NCBI GenBank assembly: GCA_037176725.1
Contig: JAZBRS010000077.1
Span: forward strand, 310,001 to 374,000
Direction of reading: 5' to 3'
Origin: Posidonia oceanica
Lineage: Eukaryota; Streptophyta; Magnoliopsida; Alismatales; Posidoniaceae
Length of the DNA stretch: 64,000 nt
Positions 31,101 through 42,176 of this stretch are shown here, one piece after another. The notes beneath the pieces were generated by a model. It did no database searches. It was not told where the DNA came from and saw only the letters and a program-made list of their open reading frames with translations. Every line of letters begins with the position of its first letter. Position 1 is the stretch's first letter. Position numbers and translations under genes: made by a program.

Positions 31101-31621
31101 TGTGACCATCTCTTTCGACGTACGACTTGGGGGCCACTGCCAAAGCTCGCAGACGCCCGGACGTAGGGAATGAGGGCCACAGCTAATGGTGTATCCGAGG
31201 AAAGTTCGACTCGAGGAAGAAAACACCAATAAAATGATAAGTGACGATAAAAAATAAAAAGAAAAGGAAAGGGATCAAGTCTAAATTCCCTAACGGAGTG
31301 GTCATTCCTATGCGACCATCTCTCGCATACGATACGGGAGCCGCTGCCAAAGCTCACAGATGCCCAGTCGAAGAGAAAGAGGGTCTCAATAAATGGCATA
31401 TCCGAGGAGGATTCGACTCGATAAAGAGAATAAAATCACCAATAAATATCAAAATCGGTGAATAAGATAAACAACAACAAAAATAGGGGAGTCGCCACCT
31501 AATCTAATTGGGAAAAGCCGAAAGACAAGGAAAACCGGAGTAAACAAATAAAAAGAAAAAGAAACAAAGTGGATCCATGCAAAGCAGATGTGACATTGAG
31601 TCATTGCGGTCCAGAGATGGG

Positions 31622-31687
31622 TAAGGACTCCTATTACGCGCGGGGAGGTGTTAGGCACCCCCGACACACCCGAGGAGCGGCCTTTTC
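31622..31687 (-). promoter_or_regulatory. Conserved LTR block (LTR-L)
   Basis: GGACTCCTATTACGCG, then GAGGTGTTAGGCACCCCCGA, then CCGAGGAGCGGCCTTTT, is the counterpart of 493-572. Confidence 0.6.
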
Positions 31688-32107
31688 TAATGTCATTCCG
31701 CTCATAGTGTGGCTCAATGTAGGCTGAATGCCAAATAATATGCTCTAGCTAAAGAAAAGGTGAAAGGAAAGAACCTTAAATAAACATGCGCATAGATTAA
31801 GAGAAAACCCAAGCAGATAGCTACATAAAGCTAAGAGGCAAGCATGCATAAGGGAAATAAGTGCGAGAAGATAGGATTTCGACAAACATCACACATACTG
31901 AAAGAAATCAGGAGATCAACAATATAATGCTGGAAAGTAACATACATGATAAAAAGTAAAGGTAAAGCATGTAAGGCTTAAGTAAACATTGCTCAAAAGG
32001 AAACAGAGAAGTAATTAAAGGATACTTGAATGTAAACGTGCATGAGGGGTAGCTAAGACGAGGGTAAAAGGCTCTATCCACATCTGTAGAAGCTACTGTT
32101 AGATACG

Positions 32108-33845
32108 CAGGGGTCTCACGCAGGACCTCCATGCTGGAACAGTTCGCATTTCCAGTGGTAAATCATAGCCAAATGGGAGGCCTTCCTCAATCCAATTCGG
32201 TATGGGACCAGTTGGATGATGAGGAGGAAGTATCCCGGAACAATAATATGCAATAATACCAAAGAAATAGGCATAAACAAAGGTCAGAAAGGGGCTAGGA
32301 ACTCTGCCTGATATCACAGTCAAACACGCGGGAGGTCCACATGGGACCTCGACGCGGGACCAGTCGGTTCGGACAGAGAAGCTTCATCCCCGGATTCTGG
32401 GCCCAACAGCTAATAGAATTTAAAGAAAACAGATGGGTGATGAAGAGGGGATGCTTGGCAACAATAATATGTAAAAATATTAAAGAAACAAATACAAACA
32501 AGGGTCGGAAAGAGGTTGGAAACTTGGCCTGATGTCACGGTCAAACACACGGGAGGTCCAGGCAGGACCTCGGCGCGGGACTGGCTAGTCAGACAGAGGA
32601 TCTTCATCGCCCGATTCCGAGCCCGATGCTTAATGGAATGCAGTGGAATCGGTTGGGGAAGCAAGGTGGCATAGCCAGCTATCCAAACGAGGTGTAGATG
32701 CAAGGTGGCGCCGCCCGAATCGCCGCCCCCACCTCAACAGTATAGCACCGGCAACTGCGCATCTCTACCAGCCATAGAGGTGGCTTGGAGAGCGCTATCA
32801 GCCATAGGCGCACTGAGGAGGCTAGAGGCGAGTGCGGGGGAACCTGCCGGAGGCTCAGTGCGGTGAGGCAAGGCGGCTACGGGCGCGACGGCGCGAGGCC
32901 ATGCGTGAGCTGTCTGCCCTCTGCAAGAGGCGGTGGAGGAGAAAGGGAATGGACAATGCAGCTAGCTAAAAATGTAGATAACGCTTAGGGAGCAAGCATA
33001 CAGCAATTAGGAACTACTCCAAGCTAACTAAGGGTCGAGTGTTTGCCTAAGGCGCTCGGCGGGCGTTGTCTTCTCCAGTGACGGTGCTGCTGCAGACACG
33101 CAGCTGTACAGAGGCTGTGGAGCTCAGGGATGCTTGGGAAGGTCACCTTCTCTCTCACGGGGTTACGGGGAGGCTCTAGAGGTGGTGGAACTCTGATGGT
33201 CGTCTTGACAGCAACGAGGTTCACCAGAAAGGAATCCTCAATCCCAGGATGCTGGAATTGAGGTGTTTTGGGGGTCGGGTGGCTCTAGGAAGTTCGGGGA
33301 GTTGCTCAAGATTCAAGAGAAATGCTCAGGGAAGCCAACCGGAGGTCTGGAGAGGCTGGGCTACTATTTCTCTGCAGACCGTTGGCCCAGATTGAGATTT
33401 AAATCGATCGGTTGGGATTTCAGTTGCGGATCAACGGGTGGAATTGGATGGAATGTACGGTTGGATGATCTAGTTGTTTGGAGGCATAGGCCTAGATCGG
33501 CGGGAGCCAATGGCGAGTGAGGAAGAGGTGGGCCAAGGTGATTGGTCCGCCTGATTTTTGCCACTGGCGTAGGACAAAACACCGGAGCTCCATGCGGGAG
33601 CTCGGTGCGAGTGTCAGTCTATCAATTTTCGCTACTGACACGGGACAACAAGCGGGAGCTCCACGCGGGAGCTCTACATGAGTGTTAGAGTGCCGATTTT
33701 TGCCACTAATGCAGGAAAACATGCGGGAGTGCCACGCGGGAGCTCGACGCGAGAGTGATCCCATCAGTAGCTACCACTGATGCAGGAAAACACACGGGAG
33801 CGTCACGCGGGAGCTCTACACGGGAGTGATTCTGTCAGTAGCTGC
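32108..33845. repeat. CGGGAGCTC module arrays in LTR-L
   Basis: Modules of the type ACACGCGGGAGGTCCACATG followed by GGGACCTCGACGCGGGAC occur at about 32108, 32322, 32543, 33576, 33645, 33720 and 33785. The last four sit in tandem repeats of about 70 bp; 32322 and 32543 in a direct duplication of about 220 bp. GGAGCTCC is self-complementary. Related modules occur outside the LTR at 40541-40590 and 42377-42440, on both sides of the antisense PMD-B gene. The function is unknown. Confidence 0.75.
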
Positions 33846-34052
33846 CTCACCTTCTGATCTTGCTTCTCCAGTTCGTGGACCATCCAGGGCTAAGGTTTTG
33901 GGGTTTTGGTGGTAGTGGATGTGTTGGGATGTGATTGGTGGAATTTTGGTGGGTTTGGGTTTGGGGTTTCAAGAAAAGGTTGGAGCCACCTCGTCCGTGC
34001 GCTTCTGGGAGCAAACAAACATCGCCCGACTTCCAGTTTTGGGGTGTCTATA

Positions 34053-34065
34053 GATGCCCCTCCCT
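34053..34065 (-). other. Polypurine tract of TE-C
   Basis: In element sense AGGGAGGGGCATC abuts LTR-L (start TATAGACACC, presumably from TGTAGACACC). Confidence 0.72.
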
Positions 34066-34925
34066 GAGCTAGGTCGAGGGGACCAAGGCCGTTGCTCAGG
34101 GTTGACAAAGACACCCTGCCTGGAGTCAGTGGGAGAAATGTTGTTGTCGTTGTGAGTCACTTATTCGGTGGATGCACCAAAAAGGTCATGACTCGTTGCC
34201 ACAATGCAAATGCGAATGCCAATGCGAATGCAAATGCCAATGCAAAATGCAAAAGTTAGGATGCAACGTTAGTGTTAGTCTTGAGATGCTGATGGTATGC
34301 TGGCGCGTGCTGAGCGGTGTATGGCTCAAGCACAGGGTGCCACTCGCCGAGGATTGCTCTAAACGAGGGCGATGTAGATGCTGTGCGCTGAGCGGTGTAC
34401 GGCTCGAACGTGGGGTGCCATTCGCAGAGGATTGCTCTAAGCGAGGGCGATGCAGTGTATGCAAATGATGCAATGCGCGATGAGTTGACGGACTCATCAC
34501 CGGATAGTTCGGGTTATCGGCCCGAAGGGAAGAACGACGACCTAGGACAACCGAAAAAGATGCCCCTGGTATCGAGTAACGATGCCAAGGGGCAGCTGAG
34601 GTGTTCCTGGCGAAAAAAGGAGAGGTGCAAGACAGCTATGACGGGCGTCAACCGAGCAATTAAGGGCTGCCAGCCCGAAGAAGGGAAAGATCCCGCAAGA
34701 CAGTGGAAAAAAGATGCCCCTGGTATCGAGAAACGATGCCAGGGGGCAGCAAAACACTCCAGACATGGTGACGGGTGTCGACCGAACAGTTAGGGATGCT
34801 AGCCCGAGCAGAGAAGCTCCAGACACTTCGACGGATGTCATCCGGGCAGTTAAGGCTGCCAGCCCGAGCAGACATTTTGACGGTTGTCGACCGAGCAGTT
34901 AGGGCTGCCAGCCCGAAGAAGGAGA
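34066..34925 (-). other. TE-C 3' region with hairpin cassettes
   Basis: No gene. It has the conserved PPT-side segment, an AATGCGAATGCC repeat (34200-34250), a direct repeat of about 100 bp with GCTGAGCGGTGTA (34310 and 34388), two GATGCCCCTGGTATC hairpins (34559 and 34713) and four cassettes such as GAGCAGTTAGGGCTGCCAGC (34640-34915). Confidence 0.65.
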
Positions 34926-35333
34926 GGCTTGTCCTCGACTGAGGAAACAAGCAGGTGGGGCTCCGTCCGTCTAGAACGAAGACGCGCAAGAAAGGCTTGT
35001 CCTCGACTGAGGAAGCAAGCAGGCAGGGCTCCATCCATCTGGAACGAAGATGCGCAAGAGAGGCTTGTCCTCGACCAAGGAAACAAGCAGGTGGGGCTCC
35101 GTCCGTCCGGAAGGAAGATGCACAAGAGAGGCTTGTCCTCGACTGAGGAAGCAAGCAGGCGGGGCTCCGTCTGTCTGGAAGGAAGAGGCGTGAGAACGGC
35201 TTGTCCTCGATCGAGGAAACAAGCCTGCGGGGCTCCGTCCATCTGGAACGAAGACGCACAAGAGAGGCTTGTCCTCGACTGAGGAAGCAAGTAGGCGGGG
35301 CTTCGTCCATCTGGAATGAAGACGCATGAGAAA
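34926..35333 (-). repeat. 68-bp tandem repeat, six copies (TE-C)
   Basis: Six copies of exactly 68 bp, each beginning GGCTTGTCCTCGACTGAGGA. The unit contains the fold-back CTTG-TCCTCG...GAGGA-CAAG, related to the TE-A array, with a GGGGCTCCGTCCGTCTGG spacer. Copies alternate in small differences (AACAAGC versus GCAAGC). The array ends where GGCTGAAATGCG starts. Because 68 is not a multiple of 3, each copy is read in a different frame; all three element-sense frames stay open. Confidence 0.92.
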
Positions 35334-36660
35334 GGCTGAAATGCGATAAGTTTTGGACTTATCGACCGCGAAGATGATGGGAATACCAATACTTGGAGGT
35401 TTGGCAGAGGTTCAGAGACGATCCCATGACAGTTGGGGGTGTCAGCCCGAGAAAGAAATTTGGGAAGCGGGCACGCTCCGATGCTGATGGCTCGCGATTG
35501 CATTGCCTCGAGGGGCGAAACTGCGGCTTCTATTCTGGTAGGGGCTTTTATGCAAGTCTCTCGATCTACGGTGCATGGTAGCTTCGTTCGGCCAATCCTC
35601 CTGAAGAGGTTCAGATTGCCTGACAAAACTATAGGGGGCTCTTTGCAATTTGTCCAAATTGCGAGGCTCACTGCCCGTCCTGGGCTGTATCAACCTGATC
35701 AGGTCTTGCTCTGATTCCCTTGTGACCACAATGGATCATGCCGAGGATCCGTTGGAAATCGGAGCTGATTTGCCATTCCTTTGAAAGCCAGGGGCCTATC
35801 TGCAATTTTTGCAAACTGATGTTTTCTGTCCATCTCAGACTGTTGTGACCTGACCAGGTCCTGTTCTGATTCCCTTGTGACCACAAAGGATCTTGCCGGG
35901 GCTCGGTTGGAAACTGGAGCTGATTTGCCATTCCTGTGAAAGCAAGGGGCTTATCTGTAATTTTTGCAAACTGATGGAATTGGCCTATAGGCTGACTGAT
36001 GCTACCGTTCTGTTGTTTGTCTAGGGCATTCATGGTGCGACAAGTGTTGATGCACTGCCATGAGGGCTCTGCCTCGGGCTGTGGCCATTCCTAGTGCTTG
36101 TGCAAAAGCTAGGGGCCTATATGCAATTTCTAGATAACTGAGGGTTGTTGTTGCAATTTGCCGAATGCCATTGCTCTACTGCCTAGCCTGGGGCATCCAT
36201 GATGTGACAAGTGTTGCCAAACATCGAAACAAGAGTTCTGTCACGGCGTTGTGATCATTTTTGCTGTTTGCGAAAAGCCAGGGACCTATGTGCAAATTTG
36301 CGAAACTGTAGGGTTCTAAGGCAAATTTCACCGTTCTAGGAGTCTCCTTGGTGATGTCCACCTGTGCTGGGCCTTATGACAATTTTTTCAAGTAGAAGGT
36401 CTCCTGTTGGCTTGTTGTAGAATTAGAGTGTAAAATGCAAATTTTCTAGGTAAATTGTGCTTTGGTCCCTAAAGAAATTTATCGGGCATGCCAAAAGTTT
36501 TAAAACCTGGTGGGTCCCACCATGGTAACTGCCTGCAACCGTCTCATGGCTCTTGGGGGTGCATCCCTCCATTTTTTTTTTGCCAAAGAAAACCCCAAGT
36601 TTATTTTGCAACTTAAAAAAGGGGTGGCAGTATTCATTTATTTGATTTACTAAGTTTTGA
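35334..36660. other. Region upstream of antisense PMD-A, with 156-bp duplication
   Basis: No gene. GATTCCCTTGTGACCACAA occurs at about 35713 and 35869 within two copies of a 156-bp segment (about 35690-35995). The phrase GGGGCCTATCTGCAATTTTT and variants (35786, 35944, 36110, 36270) resembles the GGGACCTA-ATGCAA phrases of LTR-R (54990-55950), on the same strand. It could be promoter sequence of PMD-A, or an LTR remnant. Confidence 0.5.
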
Positions 36661-37942
36661 TTTCACTTTTCTTTTTCAAACAAAAATTGTGCCCTAGACT
36701 CCTCACTTCCCTCTTCTCTTCCCACACTCCACTGTAAGCCGCCGACTCGTCTCCCTCTTCTCTCGTGCAGTGGCGGAGTGGTGGCACCGGTGAGGTCGCC
36801 GCGGCGGCATGGGAGGCACAAGGCTGCAGCATTCTTCCGTGGGTGGACCTCCGTGAGCGCAGGGCACGGGATCTGAGGCAGGGCTTGGCTCTCCAGCGGT
36901 TGGGGCTCGGCTCTCCAACAGTTGCGACAGAAATGGTACGCCCGGATTCTTATCTTCTTCCTTTTTATTTTTGTATGCCGCCCTCCCCTCTCTCTCCTTT
37001 TCTTCCGGGGCGTCGTCGGACAGGGTTGTCGGCGATGGGTGCTCGGTTGTGAGGCGGTTCTGGCGGTTGGAGGGTGTCGGCACCAGTGAGGTCCTACCAG
37101 TGGGGCGCAACTAAGATGGGTGCTGATCTGCCAGTGGGGGCACGGCTGTGCAAGGTGCTGCTTTGCCAAGGGTGGTTCGGCACCGGGGGTGCTGCTCTAC
37201 CGGTGGGGGCACAACTGTTCCAGCAGTGGGGAGGCACCGGAAGGGTGCTCGACCGGTGGGCTGTGATCCCTCTGCTGCATTTTCATATATTTATTATTTT
37301 TTTAACTGCAATATGAAATGCAAAATGGATGCCTGTCTTGCTATGTTTCTGGCTGATTTTTTTTTGCTTGATTTTCTTTGGCCATGCTTGATATATGCTA
37401 TGGTGGATTTTTTATTTTTTTTTGCTTGAACTTGTTGTATGCCATCCTTGTTTGAATGCTCATATATGTACCATGAACAAGCTTGTGCACCCATGATTAA
37501 ATCTGGATATTGCCTTCCTGATTTGCTTGTATGCTATGCCGGGTGTAATGATTCTTCAACTAGATCTCTGATTTTTCCTTATTGAATGTGGCATGCCAAC
37601 CTGGCCAAATGCCTTTGCATTTCAAATTTTGAATTTGCCTGTATATTTGATTGCCATGAACTGTGTTCTGATTTTTCTGTCAAACTTGGGGGTATTGTGT
37701 TTGATATGCTTGCATTTTAAATACCAGTATTTGTTTAAATACTTGATAAAATATGCTTGTACTGCTATTTGCTTGATTCACATGCACCCGTGATGTTCTT
37801 GTGGCATGCTTGTTGTTTGCATTTGTGTATGCATGATCCCGCTTGTGCTTGGCATTATTTCGTGAAATAAATGCTGTTTATGTGTTTTTCTCTTGCATTT
37901 AGAAAATGATTTGCTCTGAGCCTCCTGATTTTTGCTTTGCAG
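36661..37942 (+). other. Likely 5' leader or first intron of antisense PMD-A
   Basis: It has a CT-rich stretch (36695-36765), then G/C-rich sequence with GTGGGGC repeats to 37270, then T-rich sequence ending in TTTTGCTTTGCAG at 37942, a good 3' splice site. No protein I can defend is encoded, but the change from G/C-rich to T-rich DNA before a splice acceptor is typical of a 5' exon followed by an intron. Confidence 0.4.
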
Positions 37943-40250
37943 TCTGGTTCAAGGCGAGCGGGCGCGAGCGGCGCCTCAAGCTTGAGGTCCCAGGGACAGC
38001 GAACCTCGGGATCTCGGGCGTCTGGGAGCGCTTCCGACTCGGATGACTTGCGGGAGGGTTCTGCCAGTCCAGGTCCAGCCATTCCCTTAGAGGTAGACTC
38101 AAAACCCAGTTTTTGATCTGTACTTTTGTTTCTGCTTTCGTCTGCTTCTGATTCTTGCTTCGAACTTTTGACAGGAAGCGGGAAACTATAATGGCCGCCT
38201 ACTTAGTGAGGAGCATATCTGCGACTAGGAGTGGTTTGAGGTAAGGCGGCTCTTTCCCTATTAATCACTCGCTTCGTACGCACATTGGCCCTTTCTGACC
38301 TGTTCTGCTGCTTATACAGGATGGGAACCCTCGCCGGGTGATGCGGTGCGGCTGGGCACCAATGTTGGCTCACTTTCACCGCCTGTTGGACTTTTTGCGG
38401 GACTTTTTGCTGCATCAAAGTCCCTTTGGCAGCTTTCTGCGGATTCCAGCCATCCATGGCCACTACAACTTCTTCCAGGCTCTGGTAGAGCGGTGGCGGT
38501 TCAAGACGCACACCTTCCACTTCCCGTACGAGGAGATGACGATTTTGCCCGAGCACTGGGCCTTGCTGTCTGGATTGACCTTTAGGGGAGAGCCCATAGT
38601 GGGCAAGGGCGTTCTGGGATAAGCCCGAGTTCCTAAGTTGCTAGCGAGGCCACTGCCAGATCAGACGCGCTCGACCTACAACTTCCACATGTCATGGCTA
38701 CGGGAGTGGAGCGGGATCTGGCCAGACCCGGCCCCTGGCTCGGCGAAGGCAGCCTTCGTCCTTCGCCACTTCCTGCTGGACCTACTAGGGGTCGTCTTCT
38801 GTGACGTGTCTGGATACTACGTCCACGCGGACTGGCTTGTCTACCTAGCTGATCTGGGCGAGCTTTGGCACTATGACTGGGGAGGTGCTAGCTATGCATA
38901 TCTCTTGTGCAGCATGGACAATGTGGTTCACAAGAACCATCGGTCATACGTTGGCCTGTACCCCCTGATCACTGTAAGTGTTAAATTTGCTTCTGTTCTG
39001 CATTACTTTCAGCTCTGTTTACTTGTTAGCTGTACTGACATATTTGCTTGTTTGCCTTGCAGTACTGGGCGATGGAGCATTCCTGGCGGGGACATTACTT
39101 CTTCTGCCTTCGTCCCGAGCTTCTTCCACGTCCCCGGCAGTGGTGCGAGCCAGATCACTTGGTGGCCTCGGGTGTGTACGGATACGAGTTGTACCGGTAC
39201 CTCCTAGATATCATCTAGGCTGACGAGGTGAGCTTTAAATTTTAGTTTGCATTCAATACCCATGAACTGCTTAGAAAACACTGTTCTGATGGTTGTTCTG
39301 TTTGCTTTTCAGGTGGACCTGCGCCCCTTTCAGAGGTACGAGACCTTGGAGTGGGCTCCCTTGGTCTCGGGCTGGAGGCTGAGGAGAGTGCAGGTTCAGT
39401 TCTTCTGCCTCAAGTAGTATGCCTACTACCTTCCTAGGCGGGTCTGCCACCAGTTCACTCAAGAGTTCAGCATCACCAAGCCACCGCCTGCTGATATGGT
39501 GTCTGAGATCCTTACTCGGGCCGCTGCCAGGACTGCTTTGGCTATGTCGGCGATGGCCTGGAGCCGATTCACCATCCGGGTGGTCTCCCGTGACAAATAC
39601 ATGGATTGGTTCGAGCGGGTCGGCAAACCGTACTTGTTCCCGGAGGATCTTCGAGAGGGACAAACTCAGATGTGGTAGAACGAAGGCTGGAGTCAGTAAA
39701 GGAACCCCAATACCGCTGTAGGTCTGATAAATGTAATATCTATCTTCTCATTCTGACTCTTTGACTTGAGTACAGGCTTTCGAGGTGCGGCTGCCGGATT
39801 GGATGCAGTAGATGCGAGTAGCTTTGGTAAAATAGCTGTAGAGTAGCCTTTAAATTTGCTTGTGAATGTATACCTGCCTGTTCTAACATGTCTGGTTTTT
39901 TGGCACAGTGGAGGCGGCGGCAACGGCTTTCAGAGGTACAAGCTTGAAATAAATGCAAATAGCTTAATTTATCAAAAATGCTTGCTAAATGTCTTATGCT
40001 TGCTTTTCAGGGGAGCAGCTCCCATCCAGCCGTCAACACTGAGTCCAGTGGGGAGTTCAGCATGGACTTCGCCTTGGCAGATGTGTCAGATGTAGAGTCT
40101 CCTGCTGGGGAGTGCAACACGGGGCCAGGTCCCTCACAGTTTCAATCAGTTGCAGTTAGACTTGCTAGGAGACTGTGGAGGAAGCAGAACAGGGAAGGTT
40201 TCTTGAGGATTCATGGTGCCCTGTCTCCTGACTCGTCTGAGGAGGACTAA
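37943..40250 (+). pseudogene. PMD-A: intron-containing PMD gene, antisense in TE-C
   Basis: Exons read from the sequence: 37943-38092 (Ser/Arg-rich), 38175-38240, 38320-38973, 39063-39227, 39313 to about 39690, a short one from 39776, and 40011-40250 ending in TAA. Splice sites are good (for example T|GTAAGTG at 38973, TTGCCTTGCAG before 39063, TTGCTTTTCAG before 40011) and the first four exons are in phase 0. The protein has PMD hallmarks: FHFPYEEMTILPEHWALLSG, LLDLLGVVFC, HADWLVYLADLGELWHYDWG and WAMEHSWRGHYFFC. Stops are TAG at 38226-38228, 39216-39218, 39415-39417 and 39676-39678, and TAA at 38620-38622. PMD proteins (MAIN/MAIL family) are nuclear and linked to transposon silencing. The strand is opposite to pol, so it needs its own promoter. 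Confidence 0.8.
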
Positions 40251-40608
40251 GTGCCTGCAGTCATGGAATTTTGTTTGTTGGGCTTGTTTGCATTTTGTTG
40301 TTTCTTTATGCTTTATCCTCTATTTGTACTCCTGATGCTGTAAACTGAACTGGATATGGAATGCAAAAAAAAATGCCCGAGGGGCCCTTCGGATGGCAAA
40401 ATATGTGTATCTATGCTTGTATTGAATGCATGTGTCTGTATGATCAAGCAAGTGGCCTCTTTTGCAGTTTTTCGGAGGTTCCACGGGTTATAGGCGAGTT
40501 AAGTTAACTTAAGTCACAGCCAGAAATTTTACTGTAAAAAGCACGGGAGCTCCACGCGGGAGTTGGACGCAGGACCTCGACGTGAGACCAAGTGGCCTGC
40601 CCATGTGT
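40251..40608. other. Intergenic region between PMD-A and PMD-B
   Basis: About 360 bp with no gene: presumed 3' UTR of PMD-A, then a CGGGAGCTC-type module at about 40541-40590 (GCACGGGAGCTCCACGCGG, then GACGCAGGACCTCGACGTGA), like those in LTR-L. Confidence 0.5.
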
Positions 40609-40644
40609 CACGTGATCTGCATTTCTAGGGCACCTATTTATATG
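40609..40644 (+). promoter_or_regulatory. Promoter of antisense PMD-B: G-box and TATA box
   Basis: CACGTG (40609-40614), a plant G-box, is followed by CTATTTATATG (TATA motif 40635-40644), 76-85 bp before the ATG at 40720. This spacing fits a pol II promoter on the strand opposite to the retrotransposon genes. Confidence 0.55.
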
Positions 40645-40719
40645 CCCCCCACAGCCCATGGGGGTGCTAGATGCCTCCCAAAAACCCTGTGACCTTCCCT
40701 TCTCCCATTTTTCTCCAAA

Positions 40720-42176
40720 ATGGTGGGTTTCTCTTACTTTTTCCTGGATTTCCATGGTTGGCCCATCACACCCTAGGCTTCCATGGTGGGGGGCTCCTGC
40801 TGGCTCGACGAGGCTGCTGTCCAGCTTTCCCACCTTCGCTCTTCTTGGCTTGTTGGGCTCCATTCTGACCTTTGCATTTGTTTTTGTGTAGGCTTTTCCC
40901 ACTTTGGTCACCCCGGTTCACTGCTTGGAGGTACTACGGGCATGGATCCGAAGTCTTACTGCCGACGATCGTGAGATGCTACGGCTATGGGGCTTTTCTT
41001 CTTGAACACTGAATGTAGCCGAGGTGGAAGTCAGTCACCACCTCCTCTGCGCTGCGGGGAGGATCTGGAAGCCCTCGTTCCATGTTTTCCACTTTGGTTC
41101 AGTAGAAATGACGCCCACCCTGAAGGAGGTGCGCCGGATCTGTGGCTTGTCGCCACTGTCAGGGCCTGCTGTGTTTATGAGACGGGAGGGCTATGTGTCC
41201 ATCCTGCATCAGCTGACGGGCCTCACTCCTGGGGAGTGTGCAGAAAGGTTGATCCGTACTAACGGGCCGACGCCTAGGATCTGCTTGGAATATTTTGAGC
41301 AGACGATCCCAAGGCGTGCCACCTTGGGCAACAAGTTGTGGCTTAAGGGGTTCATCACCCGCTTCCTTGGTGAACTGATCTTTGGCCATGGCTAGCTGGT
41401 TGTTGCTGTTGAGGTGGCCAAGATAGCCTTGGCTGTAGTAACCCGACAAATTGATCTAGCGCCGGTGATTCTAGCAGAGACCTTCTGCGGGCTGGATAGG
41501 GTCTCACACCGCTGTCGCCATTTCCATGGTGTGCACCCATGGTTCAGGTAAACTGCTCATTACAACTATTCAGATGGCCTGATCTGTTTCTGCTTTGCTG
41601 ACTCTGTAATGCTCTCTCTTTCAGGTCTGGCTGGCCTGCCACATGGGGGCAATGGTTATCCACCCTCAGCGTCCTGTCTTTGAAAGCTACTGCCGCTTTG
41701 GGCACGCCCGGGCCGTAGGGAGTGTCCGGGAAGAGTATGAGAAGTTGGAGGGGTTGACCGGGGATACTGTGGTCTGGCAGATTCTCCCTACCGCGGTGGA
41801 TCCATTTACCGTGTTCTTTAACGGAAACAACACATGGTTGGTCATCCTATCGGGGTTTACTAGGGGCGTTGACTTTCATCCCATCCGGGTGTTGCGACAG
41901 TTCGGCCTTTGCCAGGATGCATTTGCTGAGGGCCACATGCCTGAGAGATTCCAATCTTATCCGCTCAATTCTTCAGTGATGACAGAGGAGCTAGCCCAGC
42001 TTATGAGAGGCGGAATAGGATCTACTGACATAGCTGCAGTGCCTGGCTCAGACTGTACTACCGGATATATTGCTGAGGTGCAAGCGACATGGCCCATCTG
42101 CGAAGTCCCACCTAGTGGTCCTCTATTTAGTGATGCTGTGAGCTCCAAGAGGGCGCGGTCTAGCTTGGATGGATGA
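40720..42176 (+). pseudogene. PMD-B: intron-containing PMD-type gene, antisense in TE-C
   Basis: Homologue of the sense gene in TE-A and TE-B. The likely start ATG 40720-40722 is followed by an intron ending TTTTTGTGTAG (40891). Exon 40892-41547 begins AFPTLVTPVHC and carries HVFHFGSVEMTPTLKEVRRI, MRREGY and FITRFLGELIF. A 77-bp intron (CAG|GTAAAC to TTTCAG, 41548-41624) follows, then exon 41625-42176 from VWLACHMG to SSKRARSSLDG, TGA, fully open. Lesions are TGA 41003-41005, TAG 41393-41395 and a 1-bp loss near 41529. Both introns are absent in TE-A at the exactly corresponding positions (LVQ|IWLAAH). The start-codon intron is less sure than the second. Confidence 0.82.

Larger units (their letters stand above)
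31101..34052 (-). repeat. LTR-L, 3' LTR adjoining the TE-C body
   Basis: The left edge is the abrupt end of the TE-B PMD homology (TGTGACCATC; a start at 31103 is also possible, so a target duplication cannot be fixed). The right edge is GGGGTGTCTATA followed by the PPT GATGCCCCT at 34053. It holds the conserved block at 31622-31687. The first 400 bp is a duplicated segment (TGACCATCTCTTTCGACG near 31103 and CGACCATCTCTCGCATACG near 31314). Multiple CGGGAGCTC modules occur. Only its inner about 50 bp clearly match the start of LTR-R; the rest differs, so it is not a normal LTR pair with LTR-R. Confidence 0.72.

Noticed and set aside
36765..37300. Protein-coding first exon of PMD-A
   Set aside because: Frames here are short and broken, and no frame joins the acceptor at 37942 in phase; only a non-coding leader can be supported.
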